Part shown: in pieces, positions 20,578-28,948 of the stretch | Numbering within the stretch: position 1 is the first letter of the stretch | Layout of the letters: every line of letters begins with the position of its first letter | From: Gammaproteobacteria bacterium | GTDB lineage: Bacteria > Pseudomonadota > Gammaproteobacteria > Arenicellales > JAANXG01 | Direction of reading: 5' to 3' | Assembly: GCA_024639325.1 (NCBI GenBank) | Contig: JAHEIO010000024.1 | Span: 1 to 33,705 of the forward strand | Length of the DNA stretch: 33,705 bases | Position numbers and translations under genes: made by a program | The notes under the pieces: model-generated | The model's input: the letters and a program-made list of their open reading frames with translations, nothing else | Databases searched by the model: none | Told to the model about the DNA's origin: nothing

Positions 20578-21920
20578 TGCAACCAGCTGTTTACCTGTAC
20601 GATGTCGTCTCTGCGCAGATCTCCCACGACCGCTTCCAGAGCCAACCGGTTAAGAATGTAATCGTATCGACTCCTGAGATGGTCGCGCTGCGCCCTGAAC
20701 AGATCGCGTTGTGCATCGAGCACATCGATGTTGGTATTCAAGCCCGCGTCGAATCCCTCCTGCTTGGCCTCCACGGCGCTTTCACTTGCCAGCACCGCCT
20801 TGTCCAGCGCCTCGACCTGCCTGATCCTGGTGATTGTGTTCAAAAAAGCGGAGCGCGCGATCTGTTCGGCCGAGCGGCGGGCGCTTTCGGTTCTTTCCTG
20901 GGCCGCCTGGTATCGGAATCCCGCTTCCTTCGTTCTGGACACAACCACACCACCTTCGAGAATCGGCAGTGTCAACTGCACCATCGCATCCGTACCCTCG
21001 GTGCGAAACGCGGGTCCTGAAATACTGCCGTCATCATCGATAACATTATGGTTCACTACGAAATCCAGAACCGGCAGATGACCGGCCTTTTCTCTTTCTA
21101 TCTCCTGCAGCGCGATTTCCTCGGTTCTTTTGCTGGCCGCCAGTTCCAAATTGTTGGCGATTGCCCGTTGTACCCAGGTATCGATATCGTTTGGCTGCGG
21201 AGAGATAAGTGGTGCATCGGGTTTGAGCCTTACCAGTGCGCTGGGCGGTACCTGGCCGATCAGTTCCGCCAGTGACTGGCGCGCATTTTCGAGAAGATTG
21301 TATGCCTCGATTTCTTCTGCCTCCGCCAGGCTGAATCTGGCCTGGGCCTCGAACAGGTCAGTGGTCGTTCCCAGTCCGACCTGCAGGCGTTCTTCCGCCA
21401 GTTCCAGTTGTCGCTGAAGCGCTTTCCGGTTTGCCACCGTCAGGTCAATATTGTCCCTGGCCGCCAGTACGGCAAAATATCTGTCAACGGTTCGTATTAT
21501 CAGGTCCTGACGTGCGATGGAAAAATCCACATCGGATTCCGCCGCCCTTGTTTTCGACTGCCTGTAGGTCAGTATCTTGCGGCGATCGTATATCGATTGC
21601 CGGAACTGGATGTAGTAGTCGGTGCTGCCATATGTGGCCGAACCGTCAGTGACGACGTCGCCGCCGGCGGCGAAATTATTTCCCCCGGTTCTTTCATCCC
21701 GGACCCGGCCCAGCCCCGCGCCTGCGGAAAGTGCGGGGAGCAGCAGGCTCCGGGCCGTGGTTGGCGCCTGCTGCTCCGCGCGATACTCCGCGGCATCTGC
21801 GCCGAACGTGGCGTCGTTGGCCAGGGCGAGTTCATAAATGGAGATGATGTCGATTGCCCCCGCCGTCCGCACGAGCGCGACGAAATACAGGACAAACAAG
21901 AATCCGAATCTGATAATCAT
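20574..21920 (-). CDS. tolC: TolC family outer-membrane efflux protein
   Basis: 448-residue trimeric outer-membrane channel of the TolC type, the exit duct for type I secretion and RND/MFS/ABC efflux pumps. A signal peptide (1-22, ending AGA) is followed by two outer-membrane-efflux repeats rich in long amphipathic helices. ELALANDATFGADAAEYRAEQQ at the start and a later AKQEGFDAGLNTNIDVLDAQRDLFRAQRD stretch with the family LNTxxDVLxAQ pattern are characteristic. It follows the pcm-like gene by 52 bases on the same strand and is translationally coupled to the SnoaL-like gene. Divergent RND adaptor and pump genes lie just beyond pcm, so it may serve that pump. Confidence 0.93.
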   Translation of the reverse strand: MIIRFGFLFVLYFVALVRTAGAIDIISIYELALANDATFGADAAEYRAEQQAPTTARSLLLPALSAGAGLGRVRDERTGGNNFAAGGDVVTDGSATYGSTDYYIQFRQSIYDRRKILTYRQSKTRAAESDVDFSIARQDLIIRTVDRYFAVLAARDNIDLTVANRKALQRQLELAEERLQVGLGTTTDLFEAQARFSLAEAEEIEAYNLLENARQSLAELIGQVPPSALVRLKPDAPLISPQPNDIDTWVQRAIANNLELAASKRTEEIALQEIEREKAGHLPVLDFVVNHNVIDDDGSISGPAFRTEGTDAMVQLTLPILEGGVVVSRTKEAGFRYQAAQERTESARRSAEQIARSAFLNTITRIRQVEALDKAVLASESAVEAKQEGFDAGLNTNIDVLDAQRDLFRAQRDHLRSRYDYILNRLALEAVVGDLRRDDIVQVNSWLQ

Positions 21921-21972
21921 CGACTGTGAAGATCGGCGATTGATTTATGCCAACTCGCCGGCGATGTGCTGA

Positions 21973-22626
21973 CTAGAAAACAAACCGGGTTGGACGGATG
22001 GCATTGATCAAAGGCGGCAGACTGGTATCGAACAACGATGATCTTTTTATCGATCCGTCTTCGAGCTTCATAACCAGAACCGCCTCCATGATGGGCTCCG
22101 TGCCGACAATGGCGGCCAGTCGCCCGCGTGGGTTCAGATTGTCGATAAAACGCTGCGGCAAATCGGGTATCGATCCGGTCAGGACGATGACATCGTAGGG
22201 ACCGTTCCCGCCCCATCCTTGCGAAGCGTCACCCTCGGCGAAGCTGATATTGGTGAAATCCCGTGCCCGCAACTTCGCCCGCGCTGATTCCAGAAAGTCG
22301 GCAAAAATGTCGACGCTGTCGACTTCGGCGGCAAAGCTTGCCAGCAACCCGGTCATATATCCGCTGCCCGTTCCAATTTCCAGCACGCGATCCTTTGGCC
22401 CAACGTTCAACTCCTGAAGCAATCTCGCCTCCTGTTTGGGCTGCATCATCACCTGTCCATGGGCCAGCGAGACATGGGTATCGACGAACGTCAGCGCCTG
22501 CTGATCCTCCGGAACGAATTCTTCCCGAGGCAGCGTGGACAGCAGTTCCAGCACCCGCGAATCCAGGACATCCCACGGCCTGATCTGCTGTTCTATCATG
22601 TTGAAACGGGCTTGTTCGACGTTCAT
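21973..22626 (-). CDS. pcm: Protein-L-isoaspartate O-methyltransferase-like protein
   Basis: 217-residue SAM-dependent methyltransferase of the PCMT family, which normally repairs isoaspartyl residues in aged proteins. Visible motifs: EQQIRPWDV (12-20), PREEFVP (33-39), AHGQVMMQP (55-63) and the SAM-binding EIGTGSGYMTGLLA (83-96). Canonical enzymes have GHGQTISQP at the 55-63 site; the substrate-contacting serine is replaced here, so isoaspartyl activity is doubtful and a different acceptor is possible. The start ATG 22626 has a good AAGGGA site 6 bases upstream; an in-frame ATG at 22647 is less likely. Divergent paralogues of this kind next to tolC occur in other proteobacteria as I recall. 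It is first in the pcm-tolC-SnoaL run. Confidence 0.85.
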   Translation of the reverse strand: MNVEQARFNMIEQQIRPWDVLDSRVLELLSTLPREEFVPEDQQALTFVDTHVSLAHGQVMMQPKQEARLLQELNVGPKDRVLEIGTGSGYMTGLLASFAAEVDSVDIFADFLESARAKLRARDFTNISFAEGDASQGWGGNGPYDVIVLTGSIPDLPQRFIDNLNPRGRLAAIVGTEPIMEAVLVMKLEDGSIKRSSLFDTSLPPLINAIRPTRFVF

Positions 22627-22682
22627 AGGTATCCCTTGAAAGGCCAAAATACGGTATTGTGGAAAGGGTAAGCCCTTTAGTG

Positions 22683-22708
22683 GCTTGGTGCAACCAAGCA
22701 GGTATACT
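22683..22708 (+). promoter_or_regulatory. Operator-like dyad and -10 box between pcm and the RND operon
   Basis: GCTTGGTGCAACCAAGC (22683-22699) is a perfect 7-bp inverted repeat around a 3-base centre. TATACT (22703-22708) follows after 3 bases and would be the -10 of a promoter reading into the adaptor gene at 22750. No good -35 is present at the usual spacing, so an activator bound at the dyad, or a repressor site over the spacer, is plausible. A second small dyad, AAAGGG with CCCTTT (22663-22678), lies beside it towards pcm. No regulator gene is encoded next to it. Confidence 0.5.
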
Positions 22709-22749
22709 CTCCATCATTCTGCGCGGGCCGACCGACTTGCTGTAAACAC

Positions 22750-23868
22750 GTGAAAAATTCATATCATCTGAGTTTATGGTCTTTACTTTTCTGCAGCACG
22801 CTGGGCTTTCATGGTTCGGCCAATGGGCAGATGGAAGAGGTGTCACTGGTTCGAGTCGACGCCGTACGGGTCGAGCCCGTGACGCAGACCGTTCCGGTGA
22901 TCGGTCGGCTGGTGCCGACACAGGCCGGCAGCATCTCGGCGCGAATCGACGGTCCGGTGAGCGCCGTGCACGTGCAGATCGGAAATCGCGTAACCAGGGG
23001 CGAGGTCGTGGCCGAACTCGACACCGCGGCGCTGGAGGTTCAACACACGATTGCCGACGCGCGGCTCGGAGAAGCGCAGGCGCTGCTCACGACCCGTAAG
23101 GCCGAGCTCGATCTCGCTCGCCAGGAAGTGAAGCGACTAAAAGGCATCAAGAACACGGCGGTGACTTCCAGGGCCGTGGTCGACGACGCCGTACAGAAAG
23201 TAGTCATTGCCGAGGCAAAGGTGAACGAGGCGCTGGCTGCGGTAAATTCCGCCGCGGCCGGCAAGCAGATGGTAGAGCTCAGCCTGGAACATACCAAGGT
23301 CAGAGCGCCGTACGCCGGTGTGATCGTAACGCGTTCCACCGAGGCCGGCGCATTCGTCAAAACCGGCGAGACCGTGGCCGAGATCGTCGCTGATGAATCC
23401 CTCGAAGTCGAGGCTGATATCCCGTTCGACCGATTGTCCGGCTTAGATGAGGGGACCGGTGTTCTCATCGTCCTTGACGATGGCAGTGAACACAGCGCCG
23501 TGGTAAGAGCCATTGTTCCGCAGGAAGACAAACTGACCCGGACCCGGGCGACGCGTTTTATTCCTCAATTCAGGAAAAGGCCAAAACGCCTGGCGGTAGA
23601 TCAAAGTGTGACGTTGAACATCCCGGTGGGCGCGCCACGCTCCGTGTTGTCCGTTCACAAGGATGGGATCATCAGGCGTCAGGGCAAGGAGTTGGTCTAC
23701 GTCGTGGTGGACGATGTTGCCGAGATCAGGCCGGTCGAGCTGGGAGTTGCGGTGGGCAGCCGTTTCGAAGTCCTGGGCGGTTTGAAGGAGGGAGAGCCGG
23801 TCGTGGTGCGAGGTAATGAACGCTTGCGACCGGATACGAAGGTGTCAGTAGACAGGGGATCGTCGTGA
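22750..23868 (+). CDS. RND efflux periplasmic adaptor (membrane fusion) protein
   Basis: 372-residue HlyD/AcrA-type adaptor linking an inner-membrane RND pump to a TolC channel. N-terminal signal peptide (about 1-26, no lipobox cysteine), then a biotinyl-lipoyl half motif SISARIDGPVSAVHVQIGNRV, a helical hairpin rich in Ala, Glu and Arg (about 98-165), the second lipoyl half VRAPYAGVIVTRSTEAGAFV, a beta-barrel (about 215-285) and a membrane-proximal domain to the end. It is shorter in the hairpin than AcrA. The start is GTG 22750; the ribosome binding site is weak. The stop overlaps the pump start (GTGA). The pump substrate cannot be inferred. Confidence 0.92.
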   Translation: MKNSYHLSLWSLLFCSTLGFHGSANGQMEEVSLVRVDAVRVEPVTQTVPVIGRLVPTQAGSISARIDGPVSAVHVQIGNRVTRGEVVAELDTAALEVQHTIADARLGEAQALLTTRKAELDLARQEVKRLKGIKNTAVTSRAVVDDAVQKVVIAEAKVNEALAAVNSAAAGKQMVELSLEHTKVRAPYAGVIVTRSTEAGAFVKTGETVAEIVADESLEVEADIPFDRLSGLDEGTGVLIVLDDGSEHSAVVRAIVPQEDKLTRTRATRFIPQFRKRPKRLAVDQSVTLNIPVGAPRSVLSVHKDGIIRRQGKELVYVVVDDVAEIRPVELGVAVGSRFEVLGGLKEGEPVVVRGNERLRPDTKVSVDRGSS

Positions 23869-26800
23869 ACCTGATCCACACCGCCATACACCGTCCCATT
23901 GCGGTGATATCTGCGGTGCTGATGACGGTTCTGTTCGGCCTGGTTGCGCTTCGGACCATTCCTATCCAGCTCGCCCCGGACGTCAATCGGCCGATCATCA
24001 CCGTCACCACCTACTGGCCCGGTGCGGCGCCGGCAGAGGTCGAGCGAGAAATCGTCAATCGTCAGGAAGAGCAGTTCTCCGGCCTCGAGGGCCTGGAAAC
24101 CATTACCGGACGAGCGGAACCCGGGCGCAGCCAGATTTCCCTCGAGTTTTCCGTTGGAGCCAATATGGATAGGGCGCTGTTGCTGGTGGCGAACCGGCTC
24201 GATCGTGTGCCGAGCTATCCGGACGAGGTCGATCAACCAACGCTGGATACAGCGGGCAGCGAAGACAATGCCATTGCCTGGTTCATATTGAATCGCAGTA
24301 AAGGCAACGACCGCCCTGTGCACGAGTACGGCGATTTTGTCGAGGATGTCGTCAAGGAGCGTATCGAGCGCGTACCGGGGGTCAGCCGGGTGGATGTCTA
24401 CGGCGGAGGTGAGCGTCAGATCGAGATCGTGGTGGAGCCTGAGCTGCTCGCCCAATACCGTCTGACGATCCCCGCGCTTGCCAACGCACTTCGGGCGGCG
24501 AACGCCTCCATGTCCGCCGGCGATGTGGACGAGGGCAAGCGCCGCTACGTGGTGCGTGCGGAAGGTGAGCTGAATTCCCTTCAGGCAGTGCGCGCTGTCG
24601 TCGTGCGATCCAACGACCGGACCACAGGCGGCGGACTGGCCCGAGTGACGGTTGGTGACATCGCGGAAGTCCGTTTCGGATTCAAGGACCCCACCGCAAA
24701 CATCCGGCTACTGGGAGAGGACTCGCTGGCGATGAGCGCCAAGCGTCAGACCGGCGCCAACGTGATCGAGACCATGTCGGGAATCCGCCAGGCCGTCCTG
24801 GATCTCAATGAGACCGTGATCCCGGGTTCCGGAATTACTTTGCGACAGGTCTACGATGAGACCGTGTATATCAATTCGGCCATCGATTTGGTCAGGCAAA
24901 ATATCTGGATAGGCGGCTCGCTGGCGATAGTGATCCTGCTGCTCTTTCTTCGCTCCTTGAGGGCGACGCTGGTGATCGCGGTGGCCATTCCTGTGTCGGT
25001 TATCGGTGCCTTCGTCGCCATGGCGGCGATGGGGCGCTCGATCAACGTCATCTCTCTGGCGGGCATAGCATTCGCGGTCGGGATGGTGGTTGATGCGGCC
25101 ATCGTGGTGCTGGAGAACATCTACAGGCTCAGGGAGCAGGGCCATAGTGCCGCCCAGGCCGCCTACGAGGGTGCGCGGCAGGTCTGGGGGGCGGTGCTGG
25201 TGTCGGCCCTGACGACGGTGATGGTGTTCATCCCGATTCTCGTCATGGAACTCGAGGCCGGGCAGTTGTTTCGGGATATTGCGGTGGCCATTTCGGTATC
25301 GGTGATGCTTTCGCTTCTGGTTTCCACCACCGTCATTCCGGCCATTTCACAGCGGCTGTTCGAGTTTTCCGGCGCGGCAGGCGAGGAGAAGTCGATTCGA
25401 CGCCTGCGCGTCCCCGTCGTTGACCAATTTGGAGAAGCATTTAGCAAAATGGCGGCCGGCTACACGCGCGCAGTCGTCGCGAACCGGGTTCTTGCGCTGG
25501 TGCTGGTGTCGGTGGTCACCCTTGTCGCCGGCGCGCTGGCGTGGATGTATTTACCGAAGCTGGAATATCTGCCCGAGGGGAATCGAAACCTCGTGTTCGG
25601 GATCATCATACCGCCGCCGGGGTACAACCTGGAGACCACCGCCGAAATCGCATCGGGCATCGAACAAGCGACACGACCGTACTGGGCGATAGAAACCGGT
25701 CCAGAGTCCGACCCTGGGGGACCGCCCAAGATCGAGCGATTTTTCTATGTAGCCACCCGCGCCACTACTTTCCTGGGTGCCATCGCCACCGATCCGCAGC
25801 GAGCGGGTGAGTTGATTCCAATTCTGGAAGGGCCGGTATTCAGCGAACCCGGGACCTTTGGCTTCATCAATCAACCGTCGATCTTCGGTCGGGGCATCGG
25901 CGGCGGGCGTAAGATCGAGCTCGATATCTCCGGGCCGGATATTGAGCAACTGCTGGGCATAGCGCTTCGCTCGATGGGCAAAATCGCACGTGAGTTTCCA
26001 CTGACCGAGGGCAATCAGCTGCGGCCCAATCCGGGCCTCGAGCTGGGGGCACCGGAGATACGCGTGGAGCCCGACCGAATCCGGCTGGCGGACAACGGCG
26101 TAACAGCGCGTGAATTGGGAGAAACCGTAGATGCATTCAATGATGGGCTGCGAGTTGCCGAAGTCACGGTAGGGAGCGAACGCCTGGATCTGGTACTGCG
26201 AGGCAGGCAGGATGCGGTCACCGAGACCCAGGGAATCGGGAGTCTGCCGGTGATAACGTCCGCGGGCCGCATCGTCCCGGCAAGCACTCTCTCCAACATC
26301 ATCATGACTTCAGGGCCCACCGAATTGCGGCATCGCGAGCGGCAGCGAACGATTACCATCGAGATACGGCCCGCTCCCGGCACACCACTGGAGGCTGCAC
26401 TGGATACCGTGCGCGAATCGGTTATGCAGCCGCTCATCGAGGAAGGACTGCCTCCGGGTGTGAAGCTGCTCATTTCCGGCACCGCCGACCAGCTCAACCA
26501 GACCTGGGATGCCATGGTGATCAATCTGGGCCTGGCGATGGTGATTGTTTATCTGGTGATGGCGATTCTGTTCGAGAGCTTTATTTATCCGCTGATCATT
26601 CTGCTGTCCGTTCCGGTGGCCGCCGCCGGCGGCGTTGGCGGGCTCGTTGTTCTGAACATGTACACGTTTCAGCCACTCGACATGCTCACCCTGCTTGGTT
26701 TCGTCATCCTCATCGGCATAGTCGTCAACAATGCGATTCTGCTCGTCCATCAAGCGCTGCACCACTTTCGTGAAGATCACATGGATGCTGGTGCCGCAAT

Positions 26801-27059
26801 CATCACCGCGACCCAGAACCGTATCCGGCCGATATTCATGTCCACCCTGACTAGCGTCTTCGGCATGCTGCCCCTGGTGCTGTTCCCAGGCGCCGGTTCG
26901 GAGCTCTATCGCGGCCTCGGTTCTGTGGTCGTGGGAGGTTTGTCCTTGTCGGCCATACTCACGTTGATCCTGGTACCGCCCCTGATGGGCGTGTTGGTTG
27001 CCCCTCTGGAACAGCGCCGGCGCCGGCGCTTGCAGAAAACCGTCATTGCCGAACAATAG
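23865..27059 (+). CDS. RND family efflux pump, inner-membrane transporter
   Basis: 1064-residue proton-driven HAE-type RND transporter with the standard 12-span plan: first span (about 13-33), large periplasmic loop, spans 2-6, second span set, and final spans near 980-1045. Compared with AcrB, the proton-relay motif in span 4 reads VVDAAIVVLEN: the first aspartate is kept (D410) but the second is alanine. In span 10 the relay lysine position is asparagine (VVNNAILLV, N955). Single-Asp versions occur among RND subfamilies (heavy-metal CusA types have VDAA), but the rest, with GEDSLAMSAKRQTGANVIET and a long loop, is HAE-like. GTG 23865 overlaps the adaptor stop. A long palindromic repeat follows 42 bases after the stop. 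Confidence 0.94.
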   Translation: MNLIHTAIHRPIAVISAVLMTVLFGLVALRTIPIQLAPDVNRPIITVTTYWPGAAPAEVEREIVNRQEEQFSGLEGLETITGRAEPGRSQISLEFSVGANMDRALLLVANRLDRVPSYPDEVDQPTLDTAGSEDNAIAWFILNRSKGNDRPVHEYGDFVEDVVKERIERVPGVSRVDVYGGGERQIEIVVEPELLAQYRLTIPALANALRAANASMSAGDVDEGKRRYVVRAEGELNSLQAVRAVVVRSNDRTTGGGLARVTVGDIAEVRFGFKDPTANIRLLGEDSLAMSAKRQTGANVIETMSGIRQAVLDLNETVIPGSGITLRQVYDETVYINSAIDLVRQNIWIGGSLAIVILLLFLRSLRATLVIAVAIPVSVIGAFVAMAAMGRSINVISLAGIAFAVGMVVDAAIVVLENIYRLREQGHSAAQAAYEGARQVWGAVLVSALTTVMVFIPILVMELEAGQLFRDIAVAISVSVMLSLLVSTTVIPAISQRLFEFSGAAGEEKSIRRLRVPVVDQFGEAFSKMAAGYTRAVVANRVLALVLVSVVTLVAGALAWMYLPKLEYLPEGNRNLVFGIIIPPPGYNLETTAEIASGIEQATRPYWAIETGPESDPGGPPKIERFFYVATRATTFLGAIATDPQRAGELIPILEGPVFSEPGTFGFINQPSIFGRGIGGGRKIELDISGPDIEQLLGIALRSMGKIAREFPLTEGNQLRPNPGLELGAPEIRVEPDRIRLADNGVTARELGETVDAFNDGLRVAEVTVGSERLDLVLRGRQDAVTETQGIGSLPVITSAGRIVPASTLSNIIMTSGPTELRHRERQRTITIEIRPAPGTPLEAALDTVRESVMQPLIEEGLPPGVKLLISGTADQLNQTWDAMVINLGLAMVIVYLVMAILFESFIYPLIILLSVPVAAAGGVGGLVVLNMYTFQPLDMLTLLGFVILIGIVVNNAILLVHQALHHFREDHMDAGAAIITATQNRIRPIFMSTLTSVFGMLPLVLFPGAGSELYRGLGSVVVGGLSLSAILTLILVPPLMGVLVAPLEQRRRRRLQKTVIAEQ

Positions 27060-27100
27060 AGATCTTGCTCCATTGCGATCCCGCAATTTCAAGTATCAGC

Positions 27101-27204
27101 ATGAATCCGGGCGACCTTTCCGAGACACGCCGCGAATACATCCTTGTAGGCTCAGCGCCAGCATCCCTGCTGGCGATGGTCTCGGAAAGGTCGCCCGGAT
27201 TCAT
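27101..27204. repeat. 104-bp palindromic repeat (MITE/REP-like)
   Basis: Positions 27101-27126 and 27179-27204 are perfect 26-bp inverted copies. The 52-base centre contains a further perfect hairpin, CGCCAGCA/TGCTGGCG (27156-27163 and 27168-27175, loop TCCC), and a small one, TACA/TGTA around TCCT. The centre phrase ATACATCCTTGTAGGCTC resembles intergenic repeats I remember from several gammaproteobacteria, but I could not check. It lies between the RND pump and the DadA-like gene. As RNA it would fold into a very stable structure and could end or protect the pump transcript. Only one copy is in this window. Confidence 0.7.
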
Positions 27205-27253
27205 CTTCAGTGCCATCTTTCTCGAATAGTTCAGGCTAAGGAACCTTTGATTA

Positions 27254-28510
27254 ATGACTGGCTCAAGGGAATATGACGTTGCCGTGATCGGCGCGGGAAT
27301 TGTCGGGGCTTCGACGGCTTTGTGGACACAGGCCGACGGCCACGAAGTCCTGCTTCTTGATCGACAAATTCCCGGCAGCGGGGCGTCCTATGGCAACGCC
27401 TGTACCATTGCCAGTTACGCCTGCGTACCGATCAATTCGCCGGATATTTTTCCCCGCCTGCCCGGTCTGCTTTTCAGCGGGGACAGTCCACTGCGCATCG
27501 ATTGGTGGTACGCCTTGACCCATCCGACCTGGCAGGCGGCATTCCTGCGCAACTGCACCAGGCGGCGCGTGGAAAGCACAAGCAGTCACCTTGGCAAGCT
27601 GTTGGCCTTGACCGATGCGGGCATCGACCCGTTGATTACTCGCAGCGATGCGCAAGGCTTTTTCTCAGACCGTCGCGGCCTGGTATACATATACACGAGT
27701 GAGCGCGGTTATGAGTCGGCCCGATCGGACACGGAAACACGACGACGACACGGCGCGGACATCGTGGAGTTGAACGCCGCGGAGTTTCGGGAACTCGAAC
27801 CCAATGTCCGAATGCCGGTGCATCGCGCGTTGTCGTTCGAAAAAACCCGGGTAGTGCGTGACCCCCAGGGTTTGGTGCAGGCTTACGTCGACCGGTTCGT
27901 AGCGGACGGTGGTCAGTTCATGCAATTGGGTGTCACCGAGATAGCTCCCAGTGTAGATGCTGTGACCGTGGTCCTCGACAATGGCTCTAGAATAACCTGC
28001 AGGCGGCTCGTCGTTGCCGCCGGGGCCTGGTCACGGTCGATTGCGGGGTCGGGCGCGGAAGACCTGCCGCTGGATACGGAGCGTGGCTACCACATCCTGT
28101 ACGGGGATCACGGCCATCTCGTCCGCCAACCGGTGGCCTGGGCTGAGGGTGGGTTCTATGCGGTGCCCATGGCGCAGGGTCTGAGGCTGGCCGGCACGGT
28201 GGAACTCGCCGGCCTGGAGGCGGAACCGAATCCGGGCAGGATCGAATACCTTCGCCGCAGGGCTCGACAGATGTTCGGAGACATCGGCCAACCCGATGAC
28301 ACCTGGCTGGGATTCCGCCCGACGTTTCCTGACGCGTTGCCCGTGATCGGTCGGTCGCATCGCTCCGACAGAGTCATCTTTGCCTTTGGGCACCAGCACA
28401 TCGGTCTGACACTCGGAGGTGCGACCGGGATGCTGGTCGCTGACCTGGTGACGTCGAGAAAAACCTCGATAGATCTGACGCCCTATAGTGCCCAACGATT
28501 CGTCAGCTGA
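27254..28510 (+). CDS. FAD-dependent amino-acid dehydrogenase, DadA-like
   Basis: 418-residue DAO-family flavoprotein, similar in length and layout to the small subunit of D-amino-acid dehydrogenase (DadA), which oxidises D-amino acids to 2-oxo acids and passes electrons to the respiratory chain. The FAD-binding fold starts VAVIGAGIVG (9-18) and continues to LLLDRQIPGSGASYGNA, where the DadA family has a similar SFANAG motif. Later motifs are RRLVVAAGAWS, ERGYHILYG, and the C-terminal GFRPTFPDALPVIGRS and GHQHIGLTLGGATGMLVADL. Substrate and partner are unknown; related members act on D-hydroxyproline or other amines. A ribosome binding site AAGGAA lies near 27238-27243. The gene stands alone. 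Confidence 0.85.
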   Translation: MTGSREYDVAVIGAGIVGASTALWTQADGHEVLLLDRQIPGSGASYGNACTIASYACVPINSPDIFPRLPGLLFSGDSPLRIDWWYALTHPTWQAAFLRNCTRRRVESTSSHLGKLLALTDAGIDPLITRSDAQGFFSDRRGLVYIYTSERGYESARSDTETRRRHGADIVELNAAEFRELEPNVRMPVHRALSFEKTRVVRDPQGLVQAYVDRFVADGGQFMQLGVTEIAPSVDAVTVVLDNGSRITCRRLVVAAGAWSRSIAGSGAEDLPLDTERGYHILYGDHGHLVRQPVAWAEGGFYAVPMAQGLRLAGTVELAGLEAEPNPGRIEYLRRRARQMFGDIGQPDDTWLGFRPTFPDALPVIGRSHRSDRVIFAFGHQHIGLTLGGATGMLVADLVTSRKTSIDLTPYSAQRFVS

Positions 28511-28522
28511 AATGCCGCGTTG

Positions 28523-28548
28523 CCGGAAACCGGATTCTTATTTTTTTT
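28523..28548 (+). terminator. Weak intrinsic-terminator-like sequence after the DadA-like gene
   Basis: A short stem CCGG-AAA-CCGG is followed within about 7 bases by eight T residues, 13 bases after the DadA-like stop. The T-run overlaps the last codons of yajD on the other strand. The stem is only four pairs, so termination may be inefficient. Confidence 0.3.
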
Positions 28549-28915
28549 GTAGTAAATCCCTTAGATCGGAAAAGGGCTTGTGCGTCGCTGCCGCCGGTTC
28601 TTTTGCCGTAACGCCGAACCAGGCGCCGTCTCCACGAATGTGCTCGGTGTATTTCTGGTGCTCCCAGTCGTGACAGTAGAGGCAGAGGTTTTCCCAGTTG
28701 CTGCCGTCCGGGGGATTGTTGTCGTGATCGTGGTCCTTGTGGTGGACCGTCAGTTCATGCAGATTCTTGCGGTCGAATTCCCGACCGCATCGTGCACAGA
28801 TCCAGGGGAACAAGCGCAACGACTGTTCGCGGTAACCGCTCATTCGCTGGTCGGCCTGTCGTCGCGCGTTCGCGACAACCTCGTCTAGTTTGGCGGAATT
28901 CGGGGATTTGGCCAT
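28538..28915 (-). CDS. yajD: YajD family HNH nuclease
   Basis: 125-residue small HNH endonuclease-like protein. The HNH core is complete: zinc-binding C40 and C43 (CARC), LTVHHKDHDHDNNPPDG (55-71) with the catalytic histidines, SNWENLCLYCHDWEH (72-86) with C78 and C81. This is the pattern of E. coli YajD, whose biological target is unknown. The start ATG 28915 is preceded by AGG. The C-terminal region (about 95-125) is charged and has no known domain. It is last in a minus-strand series behind the 75-aa gene (33-base gap). It converges with the DadA-like gene. Confidence 0.88.
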   Translation of the reverse strand: MAKSPNSAKLDEVVANARRQADQRMSGYREQSLRLFPWICARCGREFDRKNLHELTVHHKDHDHDNNPPDGSNWENLCLYCHDWEHQKYTEHIRGDGAWFGVTAKEPAAATHKPFSDLRDLLQKK

Positions 28916-28948
28916 AACTAACCTGGCCGCTCTGCCGCAATATGCGGG

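Noticed and set aside
20209-20661. Plus-strand 150-codon frame opposite the SnoaL-like and tolC genes
   Set aside because: It is the complement of two well-supported genes and its product shows no domain.
23697-24455. Minus-strand 252-codon frame opposite the adaptor and pump genes
   Set aside because: Long only because of GC-rich codon bias on the coding strand; the His/Arg/Asp-rich product is typical of antisense shadow frames.
26310-27092. Minus-strand 260-codon frame opposite the 3' end of the pump gene
   Set aside because: Gln/Asn/His-rich shadow of transmembrane codons; no start signal or domain.
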